Source: Phenylobacterium sp. J367 (GTDB lineage Bacteria; Pseudomonadota; Alphaproteobacteria; Caulobacterales; Caulobacteraceae). Taken from it: DNA of 64,000 nucleotides. Made by a program: the position numbers and the translations under genes. The notes under the pieces are model-generated. The model was given only the letters and a program-made list of their open reading frames with translations, searched no databases and was not told the DNA's origin. Shown here one piece after another: positions 31,289 to 40,824 of this stretch; the stretch's first letter is position 1, and each line of letters begins with the position of its first letter. Where the stretch lies: the NCBI RefSeq assembly GCF_024699985.1, contig NZ_JAJONA010000001.1:3664501-3728500 (forward strand), in the 5' to 3' direction.

Positions 31289-33754
31289 ATGCCACGAGAT
31301 CATCAACAAGAAATGCTGTGCGTCGCCAGCGGGAGAGCCGAGCCCGCATCGCGCGATCGAGAAGACTGCTCAAAGGTTGTTTTGGTGAGGGCAACCGCCT
31401 TTGCCGCCCTGCTTGTGGCGCCAATGGGACTGCCGACTGCAGCCCAGGCGCAGGACGCTGTTCAGAATGTGGAGGAAATTGTGGTTTTCGCGCGCAAACG
31501 CGATGAAACAGCGATTTCCACGCCGGTCGTGGTCACTGCGGTGACCGGCGAAAACCTGGAAAAGCAGGGCATCGACAATCTCACTGAGTTGCCGCAAATG
31601 GTGCCGCAGCTTCAAATTCAGACCAATGGCAGCGGCTTCGGCGGCAGCATCACGCTCCGCGGCGTTTCCAGCCCAACCTCGAGCGTCGCGATCGATCAAG
31701 CGGTGTCGCTGAATCTCGACGGCGTTCCGGTCAGTTATGGCGGCGTCGTCCGGATGGGCTTCTTCGACGTCCAGCAGATTGAAGTTCTCAAAGGCCCACA
31801 GGCTCTGTTCTTTGGCAAGAATGCTTCGGGCGGCATCATTTCGCTCAGGTCGGCGGGCCCGACGAAGGAATTCGAATCTCGCGCGAAGGTCTCCTATGAG
31901 TTCGGAGCCGAGGAAATTGTCGGCGAAGCCTATGTCGCTGGTCCGATCAATGAGGTCCTCGGCGCGCGGCTAGCTGTTAGGTATACCGATCAGGAAGGCT
32001 ACATCGAAAATATCATCCCTGTCGGCACGCCAGGAACCTTCGGCCCGGCCAATAAATTCGGACCCGGTACGGAAGAGATCGCCGCCAGGGGAACCTTGCG
32101 ATTTGAGCCCAATGACGTCTTCAGCGCCGAATTCAAGCTTGGCTATACAATGAGCCGGGACAACGCCGCCTACATGCAGTTGCAGAGAATTGCCTGCCCG
32201 TACGGTATTCCAGCACCTCCGGGCGCCATTCCGGGCGCTCAGGATTGTTCGGCTGACGATCGCGTCGAGCGCAGCGACCTCGACCCGACTTTGGCAGCCT
32301 TAGATCCGCGCTTTGGCGACGGGGTTCCGTTCGAGGATATCGAGCAGATCCTTGGCACGCTCGACATCAATTACAATCTCACCGATGCGATCAGCATTAA
32401 TTCTGTCACGGGGTATTACGACCTGCGCTACGAACTCGTGGATGCGGCTTCTTTCGGCCTTCCGTTACTGTCATCCGCAAGTCTGATCGAGAAGTCCACC
32501 TGGTCCGAGGAGATTCGGGTGTTTTCCGAGAACTCCGGACGTTTCAACTGGATGTTTGGTGGATTTTTCCAGCTTGACGAATTTTCCACCGTGGGGACGA
32601 CAGTCATCGGCCGCGCGGCGGCCCCAGTTCTGGTATTGCCGACGACATCCTTTAGCATCGACTCGACGACAGTTTCGGGATTCGCCCAGGCCACGTTCGA
32701 CTTGACCGATACTCTCGAACTATCGGCCGGTGCGCGGTACACCTACGAAAAAAGGAAGCAGGACATTGCTTCAGTCGTCCCATCGATTCAGGCTCAGCTC
32801 ACCGCGAACCTTCCCGACCAACGTAAGTTTCACAATCTATCTCCGGAAGCCACGCTCACGTGGCGCCCATCGTCCGCATTGACGATCTTCGGGTCCTACA
32901 AGACCGGATATAAGTCAGGCGGTTTCCAGGTGGGCATGCTCGACGCAGGACCGGCGCTCCGCGGTCCATTCGACAATTCGTTCGACGAAGAGACGGTAAC
33001 CGGCGGGGAGCTCGGCCTGAAGACAGCCCTATTGGATCGATCCCTGATGATCAATATGGCGGTCTATCGGTATGCCTATGAAGATCTGCAGTTGAGCAGT
33101 TTTGAGGCGCAGTCCGCTTCGACGACTATCGCAAATGTGACCGGATCGGTCGTGCGGGGGGTGGAGCTTGATTTCAACTACAAGCCGTACCAGATTCGGG
33201 GCCTCGCGATCACTGGCGCCGTAGCTTTCAACGAGTCGTTCTATAAAGATTTCTTGGGCGACTGTTACACTGGGCAGACCATCGCGGAAGGCTGTAGCGC
33301 GGCCGATACAGATTCGAATGGTCGCTTCGACAAGCAAGATTTGACGGGCCGCACGTTGCCACGTGCTCCGAAATGGGCGTCAAGCCTCGGCTTCACCTAT
33401 GAGAAGCCGCTGATGAACGATTTTCTACTGACCGTCGGTTCGAGTGCGACCTACACAGGCCGCTATTCCTACATGCAGCAGCTTCAGCCCGAGTCTTTTC
33501 AGGACGGAGTGACGAAGATCGATGCATTCGTGTCCTTCGGTCCGGCTAACGGAAGTTGGGAAATCGGTTTCCTCGGTCGCAACCTCACTGAGGAATATCA
33601 GCCGACATCCGGTGCAGGCGTGCCTCTAACGGGCAATCCCCAGCTTACCGGCACGTCGCGCCCCGGAGGCAAGCCGGACGTATTCGGCTCCACCAACCGC
33701 GGGCGCGAATATTGGATTCGGTTTACTGTGCGCCCGGACCTGCTGCTGAATTAG
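31289..33754 (+). CDS. TonB-dependent receptor
   Basis: Outer-membrane transporter of 821 residues. The N-terminus is long; a hydrophobic signal core ALLVAPMGLPTAAQAQ precedes the TonB-box-like EEIVVFARKRDE. The plug shows LPQMVPQLQIQTNGSGFGG, ITLRGVSSP and QQIEVLKGPQALFFGKNASG; the barrel ends in YWIRFTVRPDLLLN. It belongs to the FecA/IroN-like class abundant in sphingomonads and Caulobacterales. ATG 31289 follows AGGGAGGG. Position inside the aromatic operon suggests uptake of the aromatic substrate. Codon and base composition resemble the following dioxygenase genes, not the flanks. Confidence 0.92.
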   Translation: MPRDHQQEMLCVASGRAEPASRDREDCSKVVLVRATAFAALLVAPMGLPTAAQAQDAVQNVEEIVVFARKRDETAISTPVVVTAVTGENLEKQGIDNLTELPQMVPQLQIQTNGSGFGGSITLRGVSSPTSSVAIDQAVSLNLDGVPVSYGGVVRMGFFDVQQIEVLKGPQALFFGKNASGGIISLRSAGPTKEFESRAKVSYEFGAEEIVGEAYVAGPINEVLGARLAVRYTDQEGYIENIIPVGTPGTFGPANKFGPGTEEIAARGTLRFEPNDVFSAEFKLGYTMSRDNAAYMQLQRIACPYGIPAPPGAIPGAQDCSADDRVERSDLDPTLAALDPRFGDGVPFEDIEQILGTLDINYNLTDAISINSVTGYYDLRYELVDAASFGLPLLSSASLIEKSTWSEEIRVFSENSGRFNWMFGGFFQLDEFSTVGTTVIGRAAAPVLVLPTTSFSIDSTTVSGFAQATFDLTDTLELSAGARYTYEKRKQDIASVVPSIQAQLTANLPDQRKFHNLSPEATLTWRPSSALTIFGSYKTGYKSGGFQVGMLDAGPALRGPFDNSFDEETVTGGELGLKTALLDRSLMINMAVYRYAYEDLQLSSFEAQSASTTIANVTGSVVRGVELDFNYKPYQIRGLAITGAVAFNESFYKDFLGDCYTGQTIAEGCSAADTDSNGRFDKQDLTGRTLPRAPKWASSLGFTYEKPLMNDFLLTVGSSATYTGRYSYMQQLQPESFQDGVTKIDAFVSFGPANGSWEIGFLGRNLTEEYQPTSGAGVPLTGNPQLTGTSRPGGKPDVFGSTNRGREYWIRFTVRPDLLLN

Positions 33755-34017
33755 AACGGTGGGCGCAATGGGAGCATGCAGAGCCGTTCAAGGCTGGTTC
33801 TTGATTTCCTTGAGCACTGACAGTTTAACGCATGCAACGCAGAAGACCGGAGATCGATCTGCGGATCGCCCCGCTAAGTTAAGTCGCGCAGGTGGCGCGA
33901 GTGCGTTATGGCGAATATTGCGCAGAAGGTCATTTTCCGCTGCGATAGCGGTTCGCGCAGATTCCCGAACGCCAGCTAGAGCACTGATACGATTTTTGGT
34001 TTCTAAGGAGGAAAGTC

Positions 34018-34881
34018 ATGTCGCGGTTGGAGTCGATGACGGAAGAATCGACCAGCAAGTCGGTTGTCGTGGACGGGGTACGTATCCACTATAACGAGGC
34101 GGGGTCTGGGCCGCCGCTAGTGATGATCCACGGCGGAGGACCGGGGGCAACGGGGTGGTCGAACTACAGCCGGAATATCGGTCCGCTTTCGAAACATTTC
34201 CGGGTTCTTACACCGGATCTGCCCGGGTTTGGCAAGTCGGACGTGAAACCTAAAGGCAGTCCCATGCCAGGTTGGTACGCCACGAAAATCGGACAGTTCT
34301 TGGATGCGCTCGACATCGACAAGGCGCACTTCGTCGGAAATTCGCTCGGCGGACTGGTGACCACCCGGTTAGCCATGGACAGGCCCGAAAAGATTGACCG
34401 GATGGTCCTGATGGGCCCCGGTGGGAGCATGCCACTGTTCAGCCAGTTTCCGAGCCCGGCGCTCATGACGCTATTCGCCTTCTACGAAGGTGAAGGACCC
34501 ACCAAAGAGAAGCTCATGAGCTTCGTGAAAGAGTTCGTGTACGACCCGTCCCAGCTCACTGATGAGCTATTGGAGCAGCGTATGCGTGTTGCGCTGAGTC
34601 CCCACATCGTGGACACGCCGCCGATGCGGCCAGATCCGAATGCCGCGATCGAGCCGCTCTGGTCCGATCCGCGACTGACGATGCTTCCCCACGAAACGAT
34701 GATCATTTGGGGACGCGAGGACAAGGTTTTGCCCCTGGATATGGCCCTGCCGCTTCTAAGGCTCATCCCGAAGGCACGCCTTTTCGTCTTACCACAATGC
34801 GGGCACTGGGCTCAATGGGAGCACGCCGACGAGTTCAATCGGACTACGGCAGGGTTCTTTTCCGCAGCCAGTAAATCTTAG
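34018..34881 (+). CDS. Meta-cleavage product C-C hydrolase (MhpC/BphD/CmtE-like)
   Basis: Alpha/beta hydrolase of 287 residues that splits a 2-hydroxy-6-oxo-hexadienoate into 2-hydroxypentadienoate and a carboxylic acid. Oxyanion segment MIHGGGPGATGWSNY at 36-50; nucleophile Ser109 in GNSLGG; Asp235 in IIWGREDKVLP; catalytic His263 in CGHWAQWEHA. The GGGPGA and CGHWAQWE segments are diagnostic of the meta-cleavage branch. A near-perfect AAGGAGGAAAG at 34004-34014 lies before ATG 34018. The product feeds the hydratase at 30303. A decayed relative lies at 52440. Confidence 0.93.
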   Translation: MSRLESMTEESTSKSVVVDGVRIHYNEAGSGPPLVMIHGGGPGATGWSNYSRNIGPLSKHFRVLTPDLPGFGKSDVKPKGSPMPGWYATKIGQFLDALDIDKAHFVGNSLGGLVTTRLAMDRPEKIDRMVLMGPGGSMPLFSQFPSPALMTLFAFYEGEGPTKEKLMSFVKEFVYDPSQLTDELLEQRMRVALSPHIVDTPPMRPDPNAAIEPLWSDPRLTMLPHETMIIWGREDKVLPLDMALPLLRLIPKARLFVLPQCGHWAQWEHADEFNRTTAGFFSAASKS

Positions 34882-35159
34882 ACAGCTTGCTGTACTATCG
34901 GCTGCGCGTTCCGGGCCACTCCGGCCGCTAGCATGGAGCACATTTCAATATTACGAATACAGCAACAGCTGCTGCTCAGAGCGCAACGACTGTTTTCGAA
35001 CCGAAGGCGTGTGCTTGGCATGCTAGATTCCACATGGGTCTTCGAGTGGACCTCTTAGAAGCCTTGCCGCTCATCCAAGAATAACGTAAGATAACTTACC
35101 GCGAAGCTAACCTTTTTACGTCCAAAGTGGGCTCCTCTAGATTCTGGGAGATTACGGCC

Positions 35160-36464
35160 ATGTCGATGCCCTCTAGCGCGACTGTATCGAAGCTGCCCAC
35201 CTCCGGGCGAATGGTTCTGGAGGACAGAAGCTCCGGAACGTTCCGGGTTTCGCGTCGAGCATTCGGTGACCCGCAGATCATGCGGCTCGAACAAGAGCGC
35301 CTGTTCGACAAATGTTGGATTTATGTTGGCCATGAATCTGAAATTCGCCAACCCGGTGACTTCGTAACCCGAGAAGTCGTCGGTAGGCGAATGATTTTCA
35401 CTCGCGACCGAGACAATCGCCCCCGGGCCTATTTCAATACTTGCCCGCACCGGGGAGCGCAGGTCTGCCGTGAGCCGCAGGGCTCAACCAAGCTGTTTCG
35501 ATGCTTCTATCACTCCTGGGCTTTCGATACGTCGGGCAAGCTCGTCGCCCGACCCGGCGAAGAGGATTATTCTGACGCCTGCCGGGATCCGAAAATGTAC
35601 AGCCTGCCGGAACCGGCGCACTTCGCATCCTATCGCGGCTTCTGTTTCATGAATCTGGATCCAAACGCGGTTGGCCTCGAAGAGTATCTTGCCGGCGCCA
35701 AGATCATCCTTGACTTCATTTCGGATCAGACAGATGTCGGAATGGAGATCGTTGGGGGTTGCCAGGAATACGGCTTTGGCGCCAACTGGAAACTTCTCTG
35801 CGAAAACAGCATTGATGGATATCACGGGCAACCGACGCATGCGAGCTACTTCGATTACTTGCTCAGTACCCATGGTAGTTTTGGCGACGCAAAGAGCCAG
35901 CTAAGCCGCGCGATCGATCTCGGCAACGGACACGCGACCATCGAATACGGCGCACCATGGGGCCGTCCCGTCGCGCAGGCGGTTCCATCCTGGGGCGAAG
36001 ACGGCAAGCGCGATACCGAGGAAGTCTTCGCGCGCCTGGAGAGGCGGGTGGGCCGCGACGTTGCCGAACGGATTGCCTACAACAACCGCAACACGCTCAT
36101 TTTTCCCAATCTGGTCATCAACGACATCATGGCGATCACGATCCGGACCTTCTATCCGGTTGCGCCAGGCCGTCTGAAGGTTAATGCCTGGGCGCTCGCT
36201 CCGATGGAAGAGAGCCCTGCGATGCGTGAGCGCCGCCTCTTTAATTTCTTGGAGTTCTTGGGCCCGGGTGGCTTCGCTACACCCGACGATGCGGAAGCGT
36301 TGGAGGCTTGCCAAAGAGGGTACGAGAACTCCGATATCGATGGCATCGGCTGGAACGATATTTCGAAAGGTGCGCTCTCGGATCGTCCTACCAGTCAAGA
36401 TGAAGAACAGATGCGGTGTTTCTGGCGCGAGTGGAGCCGGCGCATGGAAGGGGAGGTTGGATAA
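35160..36464 (+). CDS. Aromatic ring-hydroxylating dioxygenase alpha subunit (p-cumate 2,3-dioxygenase-like)
   Basis: Rieske non-haem iron oxygenase, large subunit, 434 residues. The Rieske cluster is C95-x-H97-x17-C115-x2-H118 within CPHRGAQVCRE and CFYHSW. The catalytic iron region NSIDGYHGQPTH supplies bridging Asp219, His222 and His227. The blocks LGNGHATIEYGAPWGRP and NLVINDIMAITIRTF are the ones I recall from p-cumate and alkylbenzoate dioxygenases, so a substituted benzoate attacked at C2-C3 is the best guess. The stop overlaps the beta-subunit ATG. Electrons would come from the ferredoxin and reductase at 53.3-54.9 kb. Confidence 0.92.
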   Translation: MSMPSSATVSKLPTSGRMVLEDRSSGTFRVSRRAFGDPQIMRLEQERLFDKCWIYVGHESEIRQPGDFVTREVVGRRMIFTRDRDNRPRAYFNTCPHRGAQVCREPQGSTKLFRCFYHSWAFDTSGKLVARPGEEDYSDACRDPKMYSLPEPAHFASYRGFCFMNLDPNAVGLEEYLAGAKIILDFISDQTDVGMEIVGGCQEYGFGANWKLLCENSIDGYHGQPTHASYFDYLLSTHGSFGDAKSQLSRAIDLGNGHATIEYGAPWGRPVAQAVPSWGEDGKRDTEEVFARLERRVGRDVAERIAYNNRNTLIFPNLVINDIMAITIRTFYPVAPGRLKVNAWALAPMEESPAMRERRLFNFLEFLGPGGFATPDDAEALEACQRGYENSDIDGIGWNDISKGALSDRPTSQDEEQMRCFWREWSRRMEGEVG

Positions 36465-36981
36465 TGACGGGATCTGTAGCGAAAAAGCCCGCCGCGGGGC
36501 TTTCGGTGACGGTTCGGGACGTCGAGACGTTTCTGTATGATGAGGCCGCCCTGTTGGACAGATGGCTGCTCGACGATTGGCTCGCTCTGTTCGAAGAGGG
36601 TGCGAGCTACTTAGTTCCCCCTGCCGGGTCCGATGACGATGTGAGTGCCGCGTCCTCGCTCTTCTATATCGCCGACGACTACCCGCGGTTGGTCCAGCGG
36701 GTTCGGCGGCTTCAAAAAACACGGCTCACGTCGAATACCCGCACTCCAAATGCTGTCGTCTTATTTCGAATGTGCGTTTACTGGGTGGAGACGACGACTC
36801 ATTTGATGTGGAATCGAAATTCGTCACCTACCGCTCCAAGAACGGAATCTTGGAAACTTATCTCGGTCATCACACCTATGAGCTCAGGCTGGCGAAGGCC
36901 GGGTTGCGGATCCGAAACAAGAGATCTCAATTGGATCTCGACCATATACGAGAGCAGGGTAAGGTCAGCATCATCTTGTGA
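36464..36981 (+). pseudogene. Ring-hydroxylating dioxygenase beta subunit, frameshifted
   Basis: Small structural subunit with a SnoaL/NTF2-like fold, about 172 residues. The first part reads DVETFLYDEAALLDRWLLDD and WLALFEEGASYLVPPAGSDD; the second NVRLLGGDDDSFDVESKFVT and LETYLGHHTYELRLAKAGLR. Between them the frame is lost at the A6 run about 36715-36720. Adding one A restores RLQKNTAHVEYPHSK and the expected join. This is the only break in the lower-GC island and again lies in a homopolymer. TAATG coupling with the alpha subunit. Confidence 0.85.
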
Positions 36982-37079
36982 TGCGGTCCGAAGCTCTCAG
37001 GGCATTCACAAGATGCTGGATGCGCACTCAAATCATGCGCTTGTCCCAGTCTAATCAATTTTACGGAGGCGACACAGTT

Positions 37080-38000
37080 ATGGCGGCCAAGGATATTCGA
37101 CATACGAGACTCGGCTATGTGGCGCTTAATGTTAGCGATATCAAGGCCAGCGAAGCCTTCTACGGCGCAATAGTAGGCCTGACCGCGTCGGCAGACTCAA
37201 CAGAAGATGTGGTTTTTTTCCGGTGTAGCGACCGGCACCATGATCTTATGTTGTGCCAGGACGGAAACGATCACGGCCTCAAGCGGGTTGGGTGGGAATT
37301 GGAGTCTCCCGAAACAGTGGATATTGCGCGGTTCCATTTTCAGTCTTTGGGCTTGCCAATAGTTGAAGTGCCTGACGATGAAGCCGCGCGCTTGGGCATC
37401 GACTTTGGCTTCCGCACAGTCTACGATAAGCTGGGTGCGGTCTTTGAGTATTATTCCGCAATGAACAAGGCGGCGCCGGCATTCACTCCGACGCACACGA
37501 AGATCGCCCGTTTGGGCCACGTGGTGCTAAATACTCCGCATCACAGGGAGGTGGAAGATTTTCTGCTGAACCAAATGAACTTTCGTGCGTCGGATCGCGT
37601 CGATGGTATGGTCACCTTCATGCGGTGCTTCCCCAATCCGTTCCACCACAGCCTGGGCTTGAGTGCTGGCCAAGCACAGAGGTTGAACCACGTGAATTTC
37701 ATGGTGACCGAGATCGACGACATCGGAAGGGCAATGAATCGGATGAAGGCCAACGACGTGAAGATCGTTTATGGTCCCGGCCGCCACCCGCCATCTGAGT
37801 CGATTTTCCTCTATTTTCTGGACCCGGATGGGATCACGGTTGAATACAGTTTCGGAATGGAGGAGTTCCCGGAGATCGGGCCTCGTAATCCACGCCTTCT
37901 CGAAGCGAAACTCGAATCGGTGGATTTTTGGGGGGGCTTGCCGCAGCCGGGCTTCGGCAATAGTGGAATGTTTCAGTCACTTCAAAGCCAAGCGACTTAA
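37080..38000 (+). CDS. Extradiol ring-cleavage dioxygenase (VOC family)
   Basis: Two-domain type I extradiol dioxygenase of 306 residues that opens a catechol meta to the hydroxyls. The C-terminal domain keeps the 2-His-1-carboxylate iron site: His147 (LGHVVLNTP), His204 (RLNHVNFMV) and Glu255 (ITVEYSFGM). His190 (FHHSLGL) and Tyr245 correspond to second-sphere residues. ATG 37080 follows a GGAGG-type site. By analogy with the Cmt pathway it would cleave a 2,3-dihydroxybenzoate-type substrate to a carboxy-bearing ring-fission product; the substrate is inferred. Confidence 0.92.
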   Translation: MAAKDIRHTRLGYVALNVSDIKASEAFYGAIVGLTASADSTEDVVFFRCSDRHHDLMLCQDGNDHGLKRVGWELESPETVDIARFHFQSLGLPIVEVPDDEAARLGIDFGFRTVYDKLGAVFEYYSAMNKAAPAFTPTHTKIARLGHVVLNTPHHREVEDFLLNQMNFRASDRVDGMVTFMRCFPNPFHHSLGLSAGQAQRLNHVNFMVTEIDDIGRAMNRMKANDVKIVYGPGRHPPSESIFLYFLDPDGITVEYSFGMEEFPEIGPRNPRLLEAKLESVDFWGGLPQPGFGNSGMFQSLQSQAT

Positions 38001-38005
38001 CGCCG

Positions 38006-38752
38006 ATGTCTTTCAAGAACAAAGTCGCAATCGTCACCGGTGCAGCGAGCGGTATCGGACAGGCCATCTGCGAAAAATTGGCCGAAGTCGGTGTCAATCT
38101 CGTGCTTGGCGATACAGCCGAGGACACGTTGAAGGATTTGGCGGGGCGGCTGCCAGGGCAGATCGAAACCGTCTGCTCAGATCTTTCAAAGGAAGAGGGG
38201 GCAAATAGGTTAGTTGGCGCGGCGTTGGCCCGATTCGGCACTATCGATATCCTAGTCAACAACGCCGGGGGTGGTGTGATCCGGCCATTCCTTGACCACA
38301 CTCCGGAGACCCTGCGCGAAACCCTGGACCGAAATTTGTGGACGGCCCTTTGGTGCACACGCACAGTTTTGCCGCACATGCTCACGAAGAAGTTTGGACG
38401 CGTAATCTTTATCGGCGCGGACTCGGTCCGAAATGGCCTTTGGCAGCACGCAGGCTACAACGCCGCCAAAGGCGGCGTACACGGACTAACGACGGGTCTC
38501 GCACGGGAGTTTGCCGCTGACGACATTACGTTCAACACCGTTGCGCCTTGCATTGTAGATACGCCAATCGTGGTCGAAATGCGGAAGCAGCACACCATCC
38601 CACTGCTTGAAGATGCCATTGGTGTAGTTCCGAAGGGCCGCCCGGCCCAGACTGCCGAGGTCGCCTCCATGGTTCGTTATCTCGCATCTGAGGAGGCGGC
38701 TTTCGTCACCGGCCAAGTCATTAGCGTGAATGGCGGAAGCACGATGCTCTAA
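38006..38752 (+). CDS. Short-chain dehydrogenase, likely cis-dihydrodiol dehydrogenase
   Basis: NAD(P)-dependent SDR of 248 residues. Cofactor motif TGAASGIG at 11-18, NNAG at 85-88, catalytic Ser140, Tyr151 and Lys155 (YNAAK), and the C-terminal VTGQVISVNGGSTML. Position six bases after the extradiol gene and near the dioxygenase subunits makes rearomatisation of the cis-dihydrodiol to a catechol the natural role (CmtB/BenD-like). This is contextual; SDR sequences alone do not fix the substrate. Confidence 0.9.
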   Translation: MSFKNKVAIVTGAASGIGQAICEKLAEVGVNLVLGDTAEDTLKDLAGRLPGQIETVCSDLSKEEGANRLVGAALARFGTIDILVNNAGGGVIRPFLDHTPETLRETLDRNLWTALWCTRTVLPHMLTKKFGRVIFIGADSVRNGLWQHAGYNAAKGGVHGLTTGLAREFAADDITFNTVAPCIVDTPIVVEMRKQHTIPLLEDAIGVVPKGRPAQTAEVASMVRYLASEEAAFVTGQVISVNGGSTML

Positions 38753-38910
38753 ACGGACGCGGGGAAGTTGGTTTTGCCGTTCTCTCGCGCTGGCTCATAA
38801 AAGTAGTGGCAGTAGCGCGCCGAGAGACCACCTGCTCGAGTGGAGAATCGTGTCCGCCGCTTGACCTTGGCGACTAGCGCTCAATCCCCAATGACTCGCT
38901 TGAGGCGGCA

Positions 38911-39927
38911 ATGACTGGCACGATAGACATTCACACCCACGTGGTTCCGTCCAGCTTCCCTGCGTACAGGGGAATTAGGAAGGATGTGGCTTGGCCCTCT
39001 GTCGTGCACCAGGACTGCGGCCATGCCTGCGTTTATACCGGCGAGAAGCCATTTCGGGCGATCACGGCAAATTCCTGGAACCCGCGCCTTAGGTCGGAAG
39101 AAATGGAAGCCAGTGGCATCGCACGGCAGGCACTTTCGCCGATGCCGGAGCTTCTGTCGTATTGGCTGCAGCCCGACGACGCGGCAATTCTGGCCCGGCA
39201 TACGAACGATGAAATCGCGCAGATGGTATCGGCTGATAGGGCCCGTTTCTTGGGCCTCGGCATGGTGCCCTTGCAATCGATCGATCTCGCCATCAGGGAG
39301 CTGCACTATATTGCGGAGAACGAGTGTCTCCACGGGATCGAGCTTGGTACAAACATCAACGGAAAGCCGATCGGGCATCCCGATTTTGCGGCCTTCTTTG
39401 CGGTAGTGAATGAACTTTCGCTTCCCGTTTTTGTGCATGCCCTGAGGCCGGTGGGTGTAGAACGCCTCGTGGGCGGGGCAATGCTCGAACAAGTGATTGC
39501 ATTCCCCTGTGAGACGGCATTTGCCGCCGCCTCCTTCGTTACCGGCGGAATCATGCAGGCGCACCCCGACCTGCGCATCGCTTTCAGCCATGGCGGTGGA
39601 GCATTCGGACAAGTGTTGCCGCGGCTACAATTTTCTTGGAGCATGGCCCCGGAGCTTCAAGAGAAGCTCACACTCTCGCCCAACGAAGTCGCCCGCAAGT
39701 TCTTCTACGACACGCTGGTTTACGATGAGGCAGCACTACGCTATTTGATCGAAAAATTCGGTATATCTCAACTCATGGTTGGGACGGATTATCCGTTCCT
39801 CATCATGGACCGCGAGGCCAATCAGCGCATCGATCGACTGGGACTTTCCGAAAGCGAAAAACGGCAGATTCTTCGCGGGAATGCGCTGCGCTTTTTCGGC
39901 CTCGGCTTCCCGCAGACTTCGACCTGA
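38911..39927 (+). CDS. Amidohydrolase family protein, ACMSD-type decarboxylase-like
   Basis: Metal-dependent TIM-barrel protein of 338 residues in the aminocarboxymuconate-semialdehyde decarboxylase group. Metal ligands are visible as His8 and His10 (DIHTHVVP), a His in PVFVHALRP, a His in IAFSHGGGAFG and the Asp in LMVGTDYPF. In this pathway it would decarboxylate the carboxylated ring-fission product before C-C hydrolysis. The classical p-cumate enzyme CmtD is, as I recall, of an unrelated class II aldolase type, so this would be a non-orthologous replacement. The gene is complete and ends immediately before transposon sequence. Confidence 0.88.
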   Translation: MTGTIDIHTHVVPSSFPAYRGIRKDVAWPSVVHQDCGHACVYTGEKPFRAITANSWNPRLRSEEMEASGIARQALSPMPELLSYWLQPDDAAILARHTNDEIAQMVSADRARFLGLGMVPLQSIDLAIRELHYIAENECLHGIELGTNINGKPIGHPDFAAFFAVVNELSLPVFVHALRPVGVERLVGGAMLEQVIAFPCETAFAAASFVTGGIMQAHPDLRIAFSHGGGAFGQVLPRLQFSWSMAPELQEKLTLSPNEVARKFFYDTLVYDEAALRYLIEKFGISQLMVGTDYPFLIMDREANQRIDRLGLSESEKRQILRGNALRFFGLGFPQTST

Positions 39928-39934
39928 TTGCCCT

Positions 39935-40200
39935 GGTAGGGGGGAGGTGGGTGTGATCACCGCCGCAGCCCTCATTTCCTCTGTCAGGGACCCGGCCGAC
40001 TTCAAGTCCGGGCGGCACTTTGCTGCCTGGCTAGGTTTGGTCCCACGCCAGCATTCAACCGGCGGCGTCGACAAGCTCGGCGGGATTAGCAAGCGCGGGG
40101 ACAGCTATCTCAGGCGACTGCTCATCCACGGCGCCGGGTCCGTGATGCGTTGGCGGCGCAGATCCTGGGCATGGCTCGTCGCATCAGAGAACGTCGGCCG
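39935..40200 (+). pseudogene. IS110-family transposase, C-terminal fragment
   Basis: About 85 codons reading [40 protein letters not shown] and YLRRLLIHGAGSVM: the IS116/IS110/IS902 C-terminal domain. The N-terminal DEDD domain is missing, and the 3' end stops exactly where the IS3 terminal inverted repeat begins. It is different from the intact IS110 at 43200. It marks an older insertion just downstream of the amidohydrolase. Confidence 0.85.
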
Positions 40201-40357
40201 GTGACCTGCCGCCTTCCTGATCCCTCGGTTTGAGTGAGAGTCCGTCACCTAGAGGAGACGGATGTGAAGAAGAGCAGGTTCAACGAGGTGCGGATCATCG
40301 TAAGCGGCGCTGCGGGGCCGCGGGCGGGCACGCTGCAGTCGGCGGTCGGGATGTAGA

Positions 40358-40640
40358 TCAGGCCGCGATTGCGGCGGAGGTCGGGGCGTAGGCCCAGGGC
40401 AGGAGTTCGTCGAGGCGGCTCTGGAGATGGCCGTTGATCAGCTTTGTGATGACGTCCTCGATGTAGGCCTGGGGCTCGACGCCATTGAGCTTGCAGGTGG
40501 CGATGAGCGAGGCCAGCACCGCCCAGTGTTCCGCCCCGCCTTCGCTGCCGGCGAAGAGGCTGTTTTTCCGCGTCAGAGCCAGCGGCCGGATGGCGCGCTC
40601 GACGGTGTTGGTGTCGAGCTCGACGCGGCCGTCGTCGAGG
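40358..40640 (-). pseudogene. IS66 TnpC, C-terminal part
   Basis: The distal end of the IS66 DDE transposase: FLDDGRVELDTNTVERAIRP, LALTRKNSLFAGSEGGAEHW and the tail LQSRLDELLPWAYAPTSAAI. It is the continuation of the part at 44803-46108, displaced by the 4.1-kb IS21 insertion. The junction falls between LTR and FLDD, exactly at the AATCGGGT duplication. Confidence 0.88.
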
Positions 40641-40648
40641 AATCGGGT

Positions 40649-40745
40649 TGCGTGTTCCACGCGATCGTGGGCACGGATTCCACGGCAAGGTGGGCGCGGA
40701 TTCCGCGCGAAGGTGGGCAGCCATTCCACGGGATGGTGGGCGCCC
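40649..40745 (+). repeat. IS21 left-end tandem transposase-binding repeats
   Basis: At least three consecutive units of about 23 bp begin GTGGGCACGGATTCC, GTGGGCGCGGATTCC and GTGGGCAGCCATTCC, followed by a partial GTGGGCGCC. The same unit recurs inverted at about 44700-44794. These are terminal transposase-binding repeats, not a CRISPR array. Confidence 0.75.
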
Positions 40746-40824
40746 CTGATCTGAAGGGGTGAGCACGGTTCGGCCGACAATCTGAGGGCTAAGGAGCCCC
40801 TCTGTGTGAGCAGGGGGGGACCCG

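Noticed and set aside
39735..40092. Minus-strand frame opposite the amidohydrolase end and IS110 remnant.
   Set aside because: The plus strand encodes recognisable domains on both sides; the minus frame has none.
40649..40745. Regularly spaced short repeats as a CRISPR array.
   Set aside because: The units abut with no unique spacers, occur inverted at the other end of an istAB element, and no cas genes are present.
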